From positions 1,249,501-1,313,500 of the forward strand of contig CM057475.1 in the NCBI GenBank assembly GCA_030035585.1: a stretch of DNA of 64,000 nt, read 5' to 3'. The DNA is from Dugong dugon. Its lineage: Eukaryota; Chordata; Mammalia; Sirenia; Dugongidae. Both the position numbers and the translations under genes were made by a program. The notes under the pieces were generated by a model. That model worked only from the letters and a program-made list of their open reading frames with translations. It did no database searches and was not told the origin of the DNA. Shown here piece after piece: positions 34,764-47,400 of this stretch (positions are counted from its first letter, which is position 1; each line of letters begins with the position of its first letter).

Positions 34764-35582
34764 TGATCATTAAGCTTGTGTATAAACTTGCCCGGGGAAT
34801 GATTCTCAGTGGTTTGGTAGTTATGATGTAGTTTGGCAGTCATATAATGGTGTAATTACCTCCATGATGAGATCTGCTATGAATAACCAATTGGTTGAAA
34901 GGGAGTTTCCATGCAGGCATGACTTCATCCAATATCTGTGGACTTTGTGGCAAAACTTGCTAGTTTTGCTCTGCTCTGGATCCTGCATTAGGCTCATCAC
35001 CATCTGACCTCTGGTTTTTGTGACTCGGGCCAGCAGCCTGCCGTCTTATCTGCCGATGTTGGATTTGTCAGCCTTTGCAGCCCATGAGCCCAAAGCCTGC
35101 CATCTGACCTGTGGATCTTGGGTTGGTCATCCCCCGCAGCTACATGAGTCAGAAGAAGCCTCCAGTCTGATGCCCGACCCACAGACTTGGGACTTACTGG
35201 CCTCTACAACTGCGTGTTAAAAAGAAAAGATGTCACCTTGAGGACTAAGGTGTGCCTGACCCAAGCCATAGTGTTTTCAATTGCCTCATATGCATGCAAA
35301 AGCTGGACAATGAATAAGGAAGATGGAAGAGTTGATGCCTTTGAATTGTGTTGGTGAAGAATTCTTAATATACCATGGACTGCCAAAAGAACAAACAAAT
35401 CCATCTTGGAAGGAGTGCAACCAGGATGCTCCTTAGAAGCAAGGATGGTGAGACTATGTCTCACGTACTCTGGACATGTTATCAGGAGGGATCAATCCCT
35501 GGAGAAGGACATCATGCTTGGTAAAGTATACACACATATACACATACCCTTCACTGGTTTTGTTTCTCTAGAGAATAAGATA
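34764..35582 (+). mobile_element. ERV-L 3' LTR (MLT2-like), split by an RTE fragment
   Basis: Follows the ERV-L internal 3' end directly. It has MLT2-like text at the start ('tgatcattaagcttgtgtat'), 'gacttgggacttactggcct' near 35190, and 'ttttgtttctctagagaata' near the end. An RTE fragment occupies 35216-35527. The edges are approximate. Confidence 0.65.
35216..35527 (+). mobile_element. RTE-type LINE fragment inside the LTR
   Basis: Clearly homologous to 2070-2385: 'ctgacccaagccatagtgtt', 'aaaagctggacaatgaataa', 'ataccatggactgccaaaag', 'ggacatgttatcaggaggga'. It stops at 'catgcttggtaaagta', about 180 bp short of the RTE 3' end, so this copy lacks both its 5' part and its tail. Confidence 0.85.
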
Positions 35583-37255
35583 GGGTCCCCATGGGTTCCT
35601 GTAGCTTCCTGTATTTGCAAGCTTGATTCTCTGTTCAGGTCTGGGAAATTCTCTCTGATAATCTCTTGGTAAATCGCTTCTGTGCCTTTATTGTTGTCAC
35701 TGTGTCCTGGGATTCCAATACTTCTAATGTTAGATTTCTTAATTGAATCCTAATTTTCCTTTTGGGTTTTTTTGCTTTTCTTTGTTTTTTTCTCTCGTTT
35801 CTCTTGAGACTTGATACATTCAGTGATTTTATCTTCTAGATCATTTATTCTATCTTCTGTTTGTTTGACTCTATTGTTGAGTGTTTCTCTTGCTTTTTCT
35901 AATCCAGTTACTTTATTCTTCAGTTCTAGTAGTTCTCTCTCTTTTTTTTTTTTTTTTTGATGTTTTCAATTTACTTGATGAGTCTCTCATTTTGTTCCTC
36001 CATTTGTTTCCTGATCTCCAATAGTTTGTTTTCTGTGTAAAGAGGTGTAGTATGTTTTCGGTTTTATGCATGTTAGAAATGCACATATTTATCATCATAG
36101 TCTGAAAATTATCAATTCTTTGCAATAGTCTGGCCTTTGTTAAGAGAAATTTCCTCTTCTTCATGTTCTGCATTTGATTCGTACTTCTTGTTTTGTGATT
36201 TTATGTGTTTTAGTGTTCTGTTGTTGTTAAATTTGAGCCTTTTCTTTTTTTCACTTTGAATTTTGTATTTTGGTTTTCAATTTTCCAACTGGGCACTGTG
36301 GTAGTGTAGCAGCCAAGTGCCCAGCTTCCAACTGAAAGGCCAGGGCCTATGTCCACCAGCAGTTCCATGGGAGAAATGTGAAACAGCCCACCTCCACAAA
36401 GACTCACAGCCCTGAGAACACCACAGAATAGCTCCACTCATCCCCAGAGGGATTCTATAAGTCAGAATTAATTCAGCAGCAAAGGGTTTGATATCTTCTC
36501 CTGAGAACCCTAGAGGACACTCTTATCCGTTTTTTTTTTTTTTAAGTGCTGATGCAGCAATTCTGGATGCTTGATCTCTTAACATTCAATACACATGTGC
36601 AGGAGTGGGGAGTTTATCTGGCTGCAGACACTGATGTAAGCTGTAAGAATTGACTTTCCTGTGGCAAAGGTGGGAGCTGTCTATATCTTTCCCTCATGGG
36701 CACCCCTGCACAGGCTCTCTCACAGTGTCCTGCTCTGGGCCATTTCCCTCTCTGTTGCCAGTCAGTTTGGAGCATTCCTCTTATGCTGCTGCCCTTGCTA
36801 TTCCTCCTGGTCATAGTGCCCATCTGTTTTGGGCCACAGTGAGATTCAACAACACTCTCTTGCAACACCAAGATCTCCCTTTGCCCCCTCCCAGTTTTAT
36901 GACCCACGAATTCCCAAGACCAATTCGTGTCGCCTTTAAAAAAAATGAGTTGCAGTTTCCTAACATTAGCTCCTTCTTTGTGTTCTGTTTGGGGTATTAC
37001 CCAACCCTGTCCCAAAATGGCTGCAATGATTAAGTGCTCCTGATGTTAGCAAGTGGGTTCTCCTAGCTTCTGTACCATCCCTGCTCCTCTTCTATCCCGT
37101 TTCTGGACCACTCCTACTCTCTAACACCTCAGCTACCACCTGGAGTTCTGAAATATCAGTCTCTGCTTGTTTTTATTTGTTGTTCAGTGGGTTAGTTTCT
37201 GAGGAGTAAATGGGAGCATCTACTCACATTGCCATCTTTCTCCTCCACTCCTAGC
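35583..37255 (-). mobile_element. Antisense L1, 5' part (5'UTR/ORF1 region)
   Basis: Minus-strand L1 text. 35640-36190 is the complement of coiled-coil-like ORF1 sequence (for example 'cttctagatcatttattcta', 'ttttcaatttacttgatgag'). The far end at about 37230-37255 reads, reversed, like an L1 5' start with 'ggagaaagatggc'. 36240-36530 holds a SINE. Heavily decayed, no intact frame. Confidence 0.65.
36290..36495 (+). repeat. AfroSINE, long form, strongly diverged
   Basis: 'tgccagcttcca'-type head region with 'caactgaaaggccagggcct', middle 'ccaccagcagttccatggga', tail 'gattctataagtcagaatta' and 'attcagcagcaaagggtttg'. Confidence 0.75.
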
Positions 37256-37257
37256 CA

Positions 37258-37770
37258 AAACAATTTGATGCCCTTTGCAATCCCATGTGGATTTGAGGAT
37301 TGTATTTTCAATTTCTGCAACAGAAAGGCCATTGGAATTTTTATAGATTGCACTGAATTTGTAGATTATTTTTGATACTATTCAGATCATAACAATATTA
37401 ATTCTTCCAATTCAGGAACACAGGATGTCTTTCCATTTAATTAGATGCTCTTGAATTTCTTTCACTGATGTTGTATAGTTTTCAGTATACAAGTCTTTCA
37501 CCTCCTTGTTTACATTTACTGCCAGAATTTTTATTATTTTACATGCTGTTGTCAATGGAATTGTTTTAATTCTCTTTTGGGATTGTTCATTGATAGTTTA
37601 TAGAAGCATAACTAAATTTTATCATGTTGATATTTTACCCTGCAAATTTGCTGAATTTATTAGCTCTAGTGCCTTTGTTGTGGAACTTTGGGATTCTTCT
37701 CTATATAGAATCATAAAATATGCAAATAGAGATAGCTTTACTTCTTCCTATCCAATTTAGAAGTTCTCCT
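37258..37770 (-). mobile_element. Antisense L1 ORF2 fragment
   Basis: The reverse complement follows the middle of L1 ORF2 around the RT domain. Plus-strand text such as 'caggatgtctttccatttaa', 'ttgtatagttttcagtatac' and 'atatgcaaatagagatagct' is the usual antisense pattern. Separate from, and older than, the neighbouring L1 copies. Confidence 0.75.
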
Positions 37771-37774
37771 GTTT

Positions 37775-39568
37775 TTTTTATAAAAAAAAAATACACTGAT
37801 TCAAGAATTTCTACATATATAATTCAGTGACATTGGATACATTTTTGAAGTTGTGCCACCCTACTCAATATCCTTTTCCAGAGTATTTTACCACAATTAA
37901 TATAAAATCATTACCTCCAGCTTCTCATTTAACCTTTCAAGTTGCTTTTGTCAATTTGATTACATGTAAATAATCCTTTTAAAATGCTCAATACTCAAGG
38001 CAAATATTCTCTACTAATTAAGCTAAACTATTGTTTGGCTTAAATATAATTTCAGGAGATAGTTTCAGTTCAAGGTTTAAATGTTTCTTCATGGCAATTG
38101 TTTCGGGGGCTGGTCATTCAGTTTCAATGGCTCCAGAAAGTCTGTAATCCATGAGATTTTAAAATTCTGTTCTACATTTTCTCCCTTTTTATCACGATTC
38201 ATCTATTGAGTCCTTGATCAAAATGTTCACCAATGGTAGCCAGGCACTATCCAGTTCTTCTGGTCTCATGGCAAAGAGTTAGTTGTTCATGAAGACAATT
38301 AGACACATATTCCAGACCCTCCTCTTATTGCTGCTTATCCTTCTTCCTCTGTTGCTCCAGGAGAATGCAGTTGTTGTACCTTGGAAGGCTGCTTCCAAGC
38401 TTTCAAGAACCCAGGAACTACATAAATAACTAGGATCTAGAATAGATGCATTAAAAACCATATTATGACAATTGACTAGAATATCCCATGAAACCATGTC
38501 TATAAATCTCTGAAACAAGATAACAAATGCCATGAGCTGTTTGGTAGTACATAATTATCAGTAACTATTCTCTCTTTTTTTGTTGTTGTAAGAATATATA
38601 TAACACACTTGTCAATTCAACCTTTTTCAGATGTTTAGTGAAATAAATTACATTATTTGTCTGCACAACCATTACCCTTAATCAATGCCAAATTTCCAAT
38701 CACCATAAACAGAAACTCACTGCTTCCCAAACAATGATTGCCTGCTCTGCATCCCTTCCACCCCTGGTGACACTAGTAAATTTTGGTCTCTACACATTTG
38801 CCTATTCTTGTAATTTTGTTTAAGTGAGGTCATGCAATAATTACCCTTTTGTGATTGACTCATTTCACTCAGCATAATGTCCTCAAGGTTCATCCATATT
38901 GTAGTATATATCAGGACTTCATTTTTCCTTATGGCTGAGTAGTCTTCCATTGTATGTATGTACCATGCTTTGTTTATCCATTCATCTGTTGAAGGACATT
39001 AGGGTTGCTTCCATTACTAGGCTATTGTGAATAGTGCTGCAATGAACACTGACATACAAGTGTCTCTTTGTGTTGCTGTTTTTAAGTCTCTTGAGTATAA
39101 TCTAGGAGTGGAATTGTTGGACATATGGTAGTTCTACTTCTTCATTTTTTGAAGAACCACCACATTGTTTTCCACAATCGGGGTACTACTTCGCTTACCC
39201 ACCAGCAATGGATAAGGGTTGCAATATCTCACATCCTCACAACATTTCTTATTTTCCTTTTTTTTTTTTTTTGCCATCCTAGTGGGAATGAGGTGGTATC
39301 TTATTGTGGTTTTGATTTGATTCATTCTGATGGCTAAAAAAATTAAGAATGATTTCATGTGTTTGTTGGTCTATTGGGTATACTCTTTAGTGGACTGTCT
39401 GTTCATTTTTTGCCCATTTTTTAATTGTGTTATTTGCCTTTTTGTAGTTGAGTTGTAGAATTTATATACAAATTTTGGATATAAATCTTTACTGGATATA
39501 TGATTCCCAAACATTTTCTCCCAACATGCAGGTTGTCTTTTCACTTATTCAATAAAATCCTTTGATGA
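37775..39568 (-). mobile_element. Antisense L1-I, 3' part (left of the L1-B insertion)
   Basis: The 3'UTR lies on the left: 'aagaatttctacatatataa' at about 37802, and the 'ggtagccaggcactatccag' module at about 38234. ORF2 C-terminal text follows (minus frame 38717-38950, 'MEDYSAIRKNEVLIYTTIWM'; 39134-39358). It is broken at 39554-39568 by L1-B and resumes at 55178. Confidence 0.85.
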
Positions 39569-41128
39569 GGACAGCCAGCAACATGGCGCTCTAGGCAGAA
39601 GCACCATGCAGTCCCTTCATACCAAAGATCCGAAAAACTAAGCCAAACAAAGAAAACAGCAATCCTGAAACCCTAAGCATCAAAGGAAGCGATAAAGAAC
39701 TCAGCCAAGCACCAAATGGAATAAGAAACTGAGAAAAGAGAGCAAGGAGACATATATGCAGAGGTCCCCTAACACCTAACACAGCACGGATTCACCATCT
39801 TGCACTCCTATCAGAGCTTCCAGCAGGAGACAGAATAACCAGTAACCAGTGATATACGCTTTCTCACCCCTCACCCTTCTTCACCCCCACTCAGCCTCCT
39901 CTGCTTCCCATGGCCACAGTCTCCTGGCCAGGAAGCACTGGCTTCTTGGATTCCACCCGCCATGCTGGCCAACTCCCTGAGTGCCATTTGTTGGCTGCTG
40001 GTGTTGCTTTTTTCTGCTTCTTTTGATTTCTTTTTACCTCTCACCTACTCCCCCTCCTTTCGCTCAACTACCTGGCTCCAAGACCCATCATTGTTTCTTC
40101 CTGAAAGGCTCTGAAACTCTGCTCGAATGTGAAACTGCTTCCCGGCCCGTGCTGTCACACTGGTGGGATCCTGGGGCATTTTGTTTGTTTGTTTTGAATT
40201 GTTTGTTTTCTTTTTCTTTTCTCAAATTGGGAGCCCATTCTAGCCAGGCAGTGCTGCACAGCTTAGGACCCCCCCTCAGCTTGCGCAGACATGAAGAGGC
40301 ATCCCTGTGGGCATTTCTTTTTTCATGTTTTCTTTTCTGTATTTTGGGGGGGTTTCCTTGTTCTTTTTTGAAGTTTGTTTTATTTTTCTTTTCCCTCTTT
40401 TTCCCTTTTTGTTTTTCTTCATTACTCAGTTTCTCATCTCTCTATACCTCCCTTCTCTTCCTGTTCCCTGAATACCTGGTGCTGAGTGATACCTCTATGC
40501 CTTCTAGCCAGGCTGTACTTCGTCACCTGAGAACAACTTCCCCACATCTCCTAGTCGCACCACTGGGATCCCTGGGAGCTTTGCTCTTCTTTTTTCTTTC
40601 TAATTTTTATTTATTCATTATTTTCTTCTTCCCCTTTTTGTTTTTCTCCATTTCATACTCTCTCATCTCTCCACTCCAAGGGCAAGCTCCCCTAGCACGC
40701 TTTTTTGTTTTTACTTTTTTGGCTCCTGTTCCTCTCTCCTCTCTCCTGTACCCATCTTAACTCCACACATCACAATCTCCCTCCTCCATCTTTCCTGCCT
40801 GCCCATGCGCTTAACACCACCAAGCAGCACAGTCACGGCCTACTGAAACCTGCCCTGCACTGATTACTGGCAATGCCCTTGTGGCCGTAGTAAGTGCAAC
40901 AAGCAAACCATCCCAGCAACTCCTCTTCAGCTAGACCTGACCTGCTGTACCATATCTGAGTGTCTGACCCTGTCGATCAGAAAAAGAGGCAAAAAGTATC
41001 GTGCCCATAGATGAGCAAACAACAAAGAACACACAACCCGGCTGCTCAGACATACCCAAATTAAAAAAAAAAAAAAAAGGATGAAACAAACATATCTACA
41101 ATCAATAAACGAGAAAAATAACTACTGA
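39569..41128 (+). promoter_or_regulatory. L1-B 5'UTR
   Basis: 1.56-kb leader with the YY1-like motif at 39579-39588 and a single diverged monomer ('ccatggccacagtctcctgg' onward, about 39907-40010). A long pyrimidine-rich part (40010-40760) happens to be open for 259 codons, but the predicted product is S/L/F-rich low complexity without counterpart in L1-A, so it is not called a gene. The position matching the L1-A acceptor reads 'acctgg', lacking AG. Confidence 0.6.
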
Positions 41129-42125
41129 ATGCCCGGAAGACAGCACAAAATAGTAAAACATTTACAATCACAGGACAGGATGGTTCCAGTAGGCATCCAA
41201 AATGAAACACCAGATGACTTTCCAGTGGAAGAAAAGGCACTAGAACTACCTGATAGGGAATTCAAATCTCTAATTCTCAGAATTATCCAAGAGTTCAAGC
41301 TTAAAAGTAGAAGGAAAAAAAAAGAGGAAAAAATAGACAAATTCATGGAAAATACAGACAAAAAATGGAAAAATTCAGGAAAATAATACAGGAACAAAAT
41401 ACCAAAATAAATTCACAACAAGAAATTATACAAAAACAACAATTAGAAATCTAAAAGATAAACAAGAAGATATCAGAAATGGACAGTGTCGTAGAAAGGC
41501 TGAGGAACATATTTGAAACAGTGGAAGACAGGATCAGAGGAACTGAAGACAAACACTTGGATACAATTCTGTTTGAGGAAAACTCGGAAAAAAGAACAAA
41601 GAAAAATGAAGAGACCCTGAGAGTTATGTGAGATAAAATCAAAAGGAAAAATTTGTAAGTGATTGGAGTTCAAGAACAGGGAGGGAAAACAGAAAACAGA
41701 GAGGATCATTGAAGAACTGCCAACAGAAAATTTCTCCAATATCATGAAAGATGAAAACGGGGCCATAAAAGAAGCACAACAAACCCCATATAGGACAGAC
41801 CCCAAAAGAATATCACCAAGGCATACAATAATCACACTTGCGAAAACCAAAGACAAAGAATCTTGAGAGAAACTCGTAAAAAACAAGAAGTCACATACAG
41901 AGGAGAAACAATAAGACTAAGCTCAGATTATTCGGCAAAAACCATGCAGGCAAGAAGGCAATGGGATGATATATTAAAAAGCTTGAAAAAAAATTGCCAG
42001 CCAACAGTAACATATCCTGCAAAACTCTCATTCAAATATGATGGTGAAATTAGCACATTTCCAGATAAAGAGAAATTAAGGGAATATGTAAAAAACAAAC
42101 CTAACTTACAAGAATTACTAAAGGG
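41129..42125 (+). pseudogene. L1-B ORF1, broken and interrupted
   Basis: Starts 'MPGRQHKIVKHLQSQDRM', like L1-A ORF1. It is frameshifted near 41290-41390, has several stops (for example the TGA in 'gttatgtgagataaaatc' near 41628), and its C-terminal domain ('SAKTMQARRQWDDILKSLKK') is read at 41863-42150. L1-C interrupts it at 42125; the last codons resume at 49779. Role as for ORF1 of L1-A. Confidence 0.88.
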
Positions 42126-42977
42126 GAGCCGGGGCAAGATGGCTCTCTAGGCAGAAGCACCACGCAGTCCCTCCACAGCAAAGATCCAAAAAACTAAGCC
42201 TAACAGAGAATCAACAATCCTGAAACCCTAGAACACCAAATGAAGAGATAAAGAACTCAGCCAAACACCAAACGGAGTGAGAATACTAAAAGAGAACGGA
42301 GAGCGAGGAGAGACTCATGCAGAGATTCCTTACCAGCTAACGCAGTGCGGATCCACCATCTTGGATTCCTATCGGAGACCAGCGAACGGGAGAGCAGCCT
42401 CGCAGAGCATCCAGTGGGAGACAGAATGACTGGCGATGTATGCCTCTGTACCTTCTGGCCAGGCTGTGCTGTGAAAACTGAGACCGACTCCCCCAGACCT
42501 CATAGCTGCATCGGTGGGATCCCTAGGAACGTTGCAGTTCTTTAACTTTTCTGATTTTTATCTGGTCATTCTTTCCTTTTCTTTCTCTTCCCCCTTCTGG
42601 TTTCCTCCATCCCATAGTCTCTCATCTGTACATTCCAATGACAAGCTCCCCTAGCATTCTTTTATGTTTGTATGCTTTTTGCTCCTGCTCCTATCTCCTC
42701 ACTCCCATATCCAGCTTAGCTTCACACATAACAATCATCCCGCTGCACCCTACCTACCTGCACCGTGCACATGACATCACACCACCAAGCTGTGAAGGCA
42801 TGCCCTATTGGAACCTGCCCAGCACTGACTACCGACTGTCCTGGTGGCTGCGGTGAGTGTCACAAACAACCCGTCCCAGTGGGTCCTCTTGAGCTAGATC
42901 TGCCCAGCTGTACCACAAGGACGAAACAAACAAACAAAAAAAATCTACAATCAGTAAACAAGAGAAATATCTACTGA
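42126..42977 (+). promoter_or_regulatory. L1-C 5'UTR with the monomer segment missing
   Basis: 42126-42432 matches 8060-8358 of L1-A, and 42433 onward matches 9207 onward. The junction reads 'gaatgactg|gcgatgtatg'. The YY1-like site is kept (42135-42143) but the CpG-rich monomer array is gone, so this copy probably lost most of its promoter when it was made. Confidence 0.85.
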
Positions 42978-44027
42978 ATGCCCCGAAAACAGCAAACAAT
43001 ATCAAAACATTTACAAAAACAAGACAAGATGGCTCCAATAGGCGTCCAAATTGAAACACCAGATAACTCTCCTGTGGAGGAAAATGCACTAGAAATACCT
43101 GATAGGGAACTCAAATCACTAATACTCGGAATTTTCCAAGAACTGAGGCAAAAAGCTGACAAACATGAGGAAAAAATAGACAAATTCATGGAAAATACAG
43201 ACAAAAAATTGGAAGAATTCAGGAAGATGATGCAGGAACAAAATGTCAAACTAAATTCACAACTCGAAATTATACAAAAACAACAATTAGAAATCCAAAA
43301 GATAAACAACAAGATTTCAGAAATGGACAGTGTCATAGAAGGGCTGAGAAGTAGATCTGAAACCATGGAAGACAGGATCAGTGGAACTGAAGACAAACAC
43401 TTGGATACAACTCTGTTTCAGGAAAACTCAGAAAAAAGAACAAAGAAAAATGAAGAGACCCTGAGAGTTATGTGGGACACAATTAAAAGCAAAAACTTAT
43501 GAGTGATTCGCATACCAGAACAGGGGGAGAAAACAGAAAACACAGAGAGGATCATTGACGAACTGCTGACAGAAAACTTTCCCAATATTATGAAAAATGA
43601 AAAGCTGGCCATCCAAGAAGCTCAACGAACCCCATATAGAAGATACCCCAAAAGAAAATCACCAAGACATATCATATTCACACTCGCTAAAACTAAAGAC
43701 AAACAAAGAATCCTGAGAGCAGCTCGTGAAAAACAAGAAGTCACATACAGAGGAGAAACAATAAGACTAAGCTCAGATTATTCGGCAGAAACCATGCAGG
43801 CAAGAAGGCAATGGGATGACATATATAAACTCTTGAAAGAAAAAAATTGTCAGCCAAGAATAATATATCCTGCAAAACTCTCATTCAAATTTGATGGTGA
43901 AATTAGGTCATTTCCAGATAAACAGAAACTAAAGGAATATGCAAAAGTCAAACAAAACTTACAAGAATTATTAAAGGGAGTTCTTCGATCTGAGGACAAA
44001 CAGCTTCAGCCCTCAGGCAGGACCTAG
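42978..44027 (+). pseudogene. L1-C ORF1, single stop
   Basis: 350 codons including the terminator, same length as L1-A ORF1 and very similar throughout: coiled coil, RRM-like part, C-terminal domain ('SAETMQARRQWDDIYKLLKE'). One TGA at 43500-43502 interrupts the frame where L1-A has CGA, a typical CpG decay, in the RRM ('KNL*VIRIPEQ'). Confidence 0.93.
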
Positions 44028-44198
44028 GACCTAGGACGCAGGTTCATATGAACCAGATACCATTCTAGGAACTGAATTACAGAGGACTTTCCAAAAACAA
44101 AAGAAATACAACAGGGAATCAGAGAAATCAATCAAAGGATGACAACAACATCAAAACAATGAAAGAGGGAACAAACGGCATAGGTATAGAACCTTCTA

Positions 44199-44396
44199 AT
44201 GGAGAGGAAGGCAAGGCGATACGAAATAAGGGTAGACTGCTTCAAAATTATAAAGATAAGGGTAAAATTCATGGTAACAACAAAGAAATTTAACAAACCA
44301 ACTCATAAAAATAAAGACAAAAAACATAAAGTCTCAACAAAAACAAAACCTACAAAAACAAAAGAAATGAAAAAAAAAATCCACAAACAAAAGTAA
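44199..44396 (+). other. Lysine-rich open frame between ORF1 and ORF2 of L1-C
   Basis: 65 codons from an ATG in the spacer, 'MERKARRYEIRVDCFKIIKI' followed by 'RVKFMVTTKKFNKPTHKNKD' and a Lys/Thr-rich end. It matches the L1-A frame but an indel in an A-run (about 44368-44380) shifts it to an early stop. See L1-A and L1-D for counterparts. Confidence 0.4.
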
Positions 44397-44459
44397 CTCA
44401 GCACAGGAGAGTAAGAAGAACAAAGAAAACTTCAGCACCACAAAAAAAAGCACTACAAA

Positions 44460-47400
44460 ATGACAGCAACAAACTTCCATTTATCAATAATTACACTGAA
44501 CGTAAATGGACTCAATGCACCCATAAAGAGACGGAGAGTGGCAGAATGGATAAGAAAACAGGATCCATCAATTTGCTGTCTACAAGAGACACACCTTAGA
44601 AACAAAGATGTGAATTTATTAAAAATCAAAGGTTAGAAAAAAATATATCAAGCTAACAACTACCAAAAAAGAGCAGGAGTGGCAATTCTAATCTCAGATA
44701 AAATAGACTTTAAAACAAAATCTACCATAAAAGACAAAGAAGGACACTATATAATGATTAAGGGGATGATCCATCATGAAGACATAACCATAAAAAATAT
44801 ATATGCACCCAATGACAGGGCTCCAAAATACATAAAAAAAAACTCTAACAGCACTGAAAAGAGAAATTGACAGTTCCACAATAATAGTAGGAGACTTCAA
44901 CACACCACTCTCAGTAAAGGACAGAACAACTAAAAAGAAACTCAGCAAAGATACAGAAGACCTAAAGGACACAATCAGCCAACTGGACCTTATAGACATA
45001 TATAGAACAATCCATCCAACTGCTGCAAAGTACACATTCTTCTCCAATGCACATGGAACATTCTCCATAATAGACCACATCTTAGGCCACAGAGCAATCC
45101 TCAACAAGATCCAAAATGCTGAGATAATTCACAGTATCTTCTCTGACCACAATGCCATCAAGGTAGAAATTAACACTAGAAAGAGCAAGGAAAAAAAATC
45201 AAACACATGGAAACTGAATAATAATCTGCTTACACATCAATGGGTAATAGAAGAAATCAGAGATGGAATTAAAAAATTCCTAGAATCAAATGAAAATGAA
45301 AACACATCATACCAAAACCGTTGGGACACAGCAAAGGCAGGCCTCAGAGGACAATTTATAACAATAGATGCACATATCAAAAAAGAAGAAAGGGACAAAA
45401 TCAAAACATTAACTACAGAACTCAAACAAATAGAAAGAGAACAACAAAAAAAGCCTACAACCAACAGAAGAAAGGAAATAGTAAAGATCAGAGCAGAAAT
45501 CAATGAAATAGAGAACAGAAAAACAATAGAAAGAATGAACAAAACCAAAAGTTGGTTCTTTGAAAGAATCAACAAAATTGACAAACCACTGGCCAGACTG
45601 ACAAAAGAAAAAGAGCAGAGGACACAAATAACCCAAATAAGAAATGAAATGGGGGACATTACAACAGACCCAACTGAAATAAAAAGCATTATAACAGAAT
45701 ATTATGAAAAACTATATTCCAACAAATTTGAAAACCTAGAGGAAATGGATAAATTTCTAGAAACATATGGCCTACCCAAACTACAACAAAGTGATATTGA
45801 AAACCTGAACAGACCCATAACAGGAGAAGAGATTGAAAAGGTAATAAAAATACTCCCAACCAAAAAAAGCCCTGGCCCAGATGGCTTCACTGGAGAATTC
45901 TACAAAACATTTACAGAAGAGCCTGTACCAGTCCTACTCAAGCTATTTCAGAGCATAGAAGAGGAAGCAACACTTTCAAATTCATTCTATGAAGCCAGCA
46001 TAACGCTGATACCAAAACCAGGCAAAGACATCACAAAAAAAGAAAATTACAGACCAATATCTCTCATGAATATAGATGCAAAAATTCTGAACAAAATTCT
46101 AGCCAATAGAATTCAGTATAATATAAAAAAAATACTACACCACGACCAAGTAGGATTCATACCAGGTGTGCAGGGATGGTTTAACATTACAAAATCCATC
46201 AACGTAATCCACCACATAAATAAAAGGAAAGAAAAAAATCACATGATCATCTCAATTGACGCAGAAAAGGCATTTGACAAAGTCCAACACCCATTCCTGA
46301 TAAAAGCTCTCAATAAAATAGGTATAGAAGGGAAATTTCTCAACATAGTAAAGGGCATCTATGCAAAACCAATGGCCAACATCATTCTTAATGGAGAGAG
46401 GCTGAAAACATTCCCCTTGAAAACAGGAACAAGACAAGGATGCCCTTTATCACCACTCCTATTTAACATTGTGCTGGAAGTTCTAGCTAGAGCAATAAGG
46501 CAAGAGAAAGAAATAAAGGGCATCCAAATTGGTAATGAAGAAGTTAAACTCTCCCTGTTTGCAGATGATATGATACTATACATAGAAAACCCTAAAGACT
46601 CCAGGAGAAATCTACTGGAACTAATAGAAAGATTCATCAGAGTAGCAGGATACAAGATAAACATTCAAAAATCATTTGCATTCCTATACACCAGTAAAGA
46701 GAACGATGAAAAGGAGATCAGGAAATCAGTACCGTTTTCAATAGCCCCTAAAGAGATAAAATACTTAGGAATAAATCTGACCAGGGATGTAAAAGACCTA
46801 TACAAAGAAAACTACAAAACACTACTGCATGAAACCTAAAAGGATTTACATAAATGGAAAAACATAACATGTTCATGGATAGGCAGACTCAACATTGTGA
46901 AAATGGCAATTCTACCCAAAGCAATTTACAAATACAATGCAATCTCGATCCAAATACCAACAACATTCTTCAAAGAGATGGAAAAACTAATAATTAACTG
47001 TATATGGAAAGGGAAGAAGCCCCGAATAAGTAAAGCACTACTGAAGAAGAAGAATAAAGTTGGAGGACTCACACTACCTGACTTCAGAACCTACTATAGA
47101 GCTACAGTAGTCAAAACAGCCTGGTACTGGTACAGCGACAGAGACATTGACCAGTGGAACAGAATTGAGAACCCAGATGTAAATCCATCCACCTACGGTC
47201 ACCTGATCTTCGACAAGGGCCCAAAGTACATCAAATGGGGAAAAGACAGTCCTTTTAAGAAATGGTGCTGGCAAAACTGGATATCCATTTTCAAAAAATG
47301 AAATAGGACCCATACCTCACACAGTATTCAAAAACTACTTCAAAATGGATCAAAGACCTGAATATAAAGCCTAAAACTATAAAGTTCATAGAAGAAAAAA

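Noticed and set aside
39981..40760. 259-codon plus-strand frame in the L1-B 5'UTR
   Set aside because: Pyrimidine-rich low-complexity product (F, L, S), no counterpart frame in L1-A or L1-C, inside a dead element.
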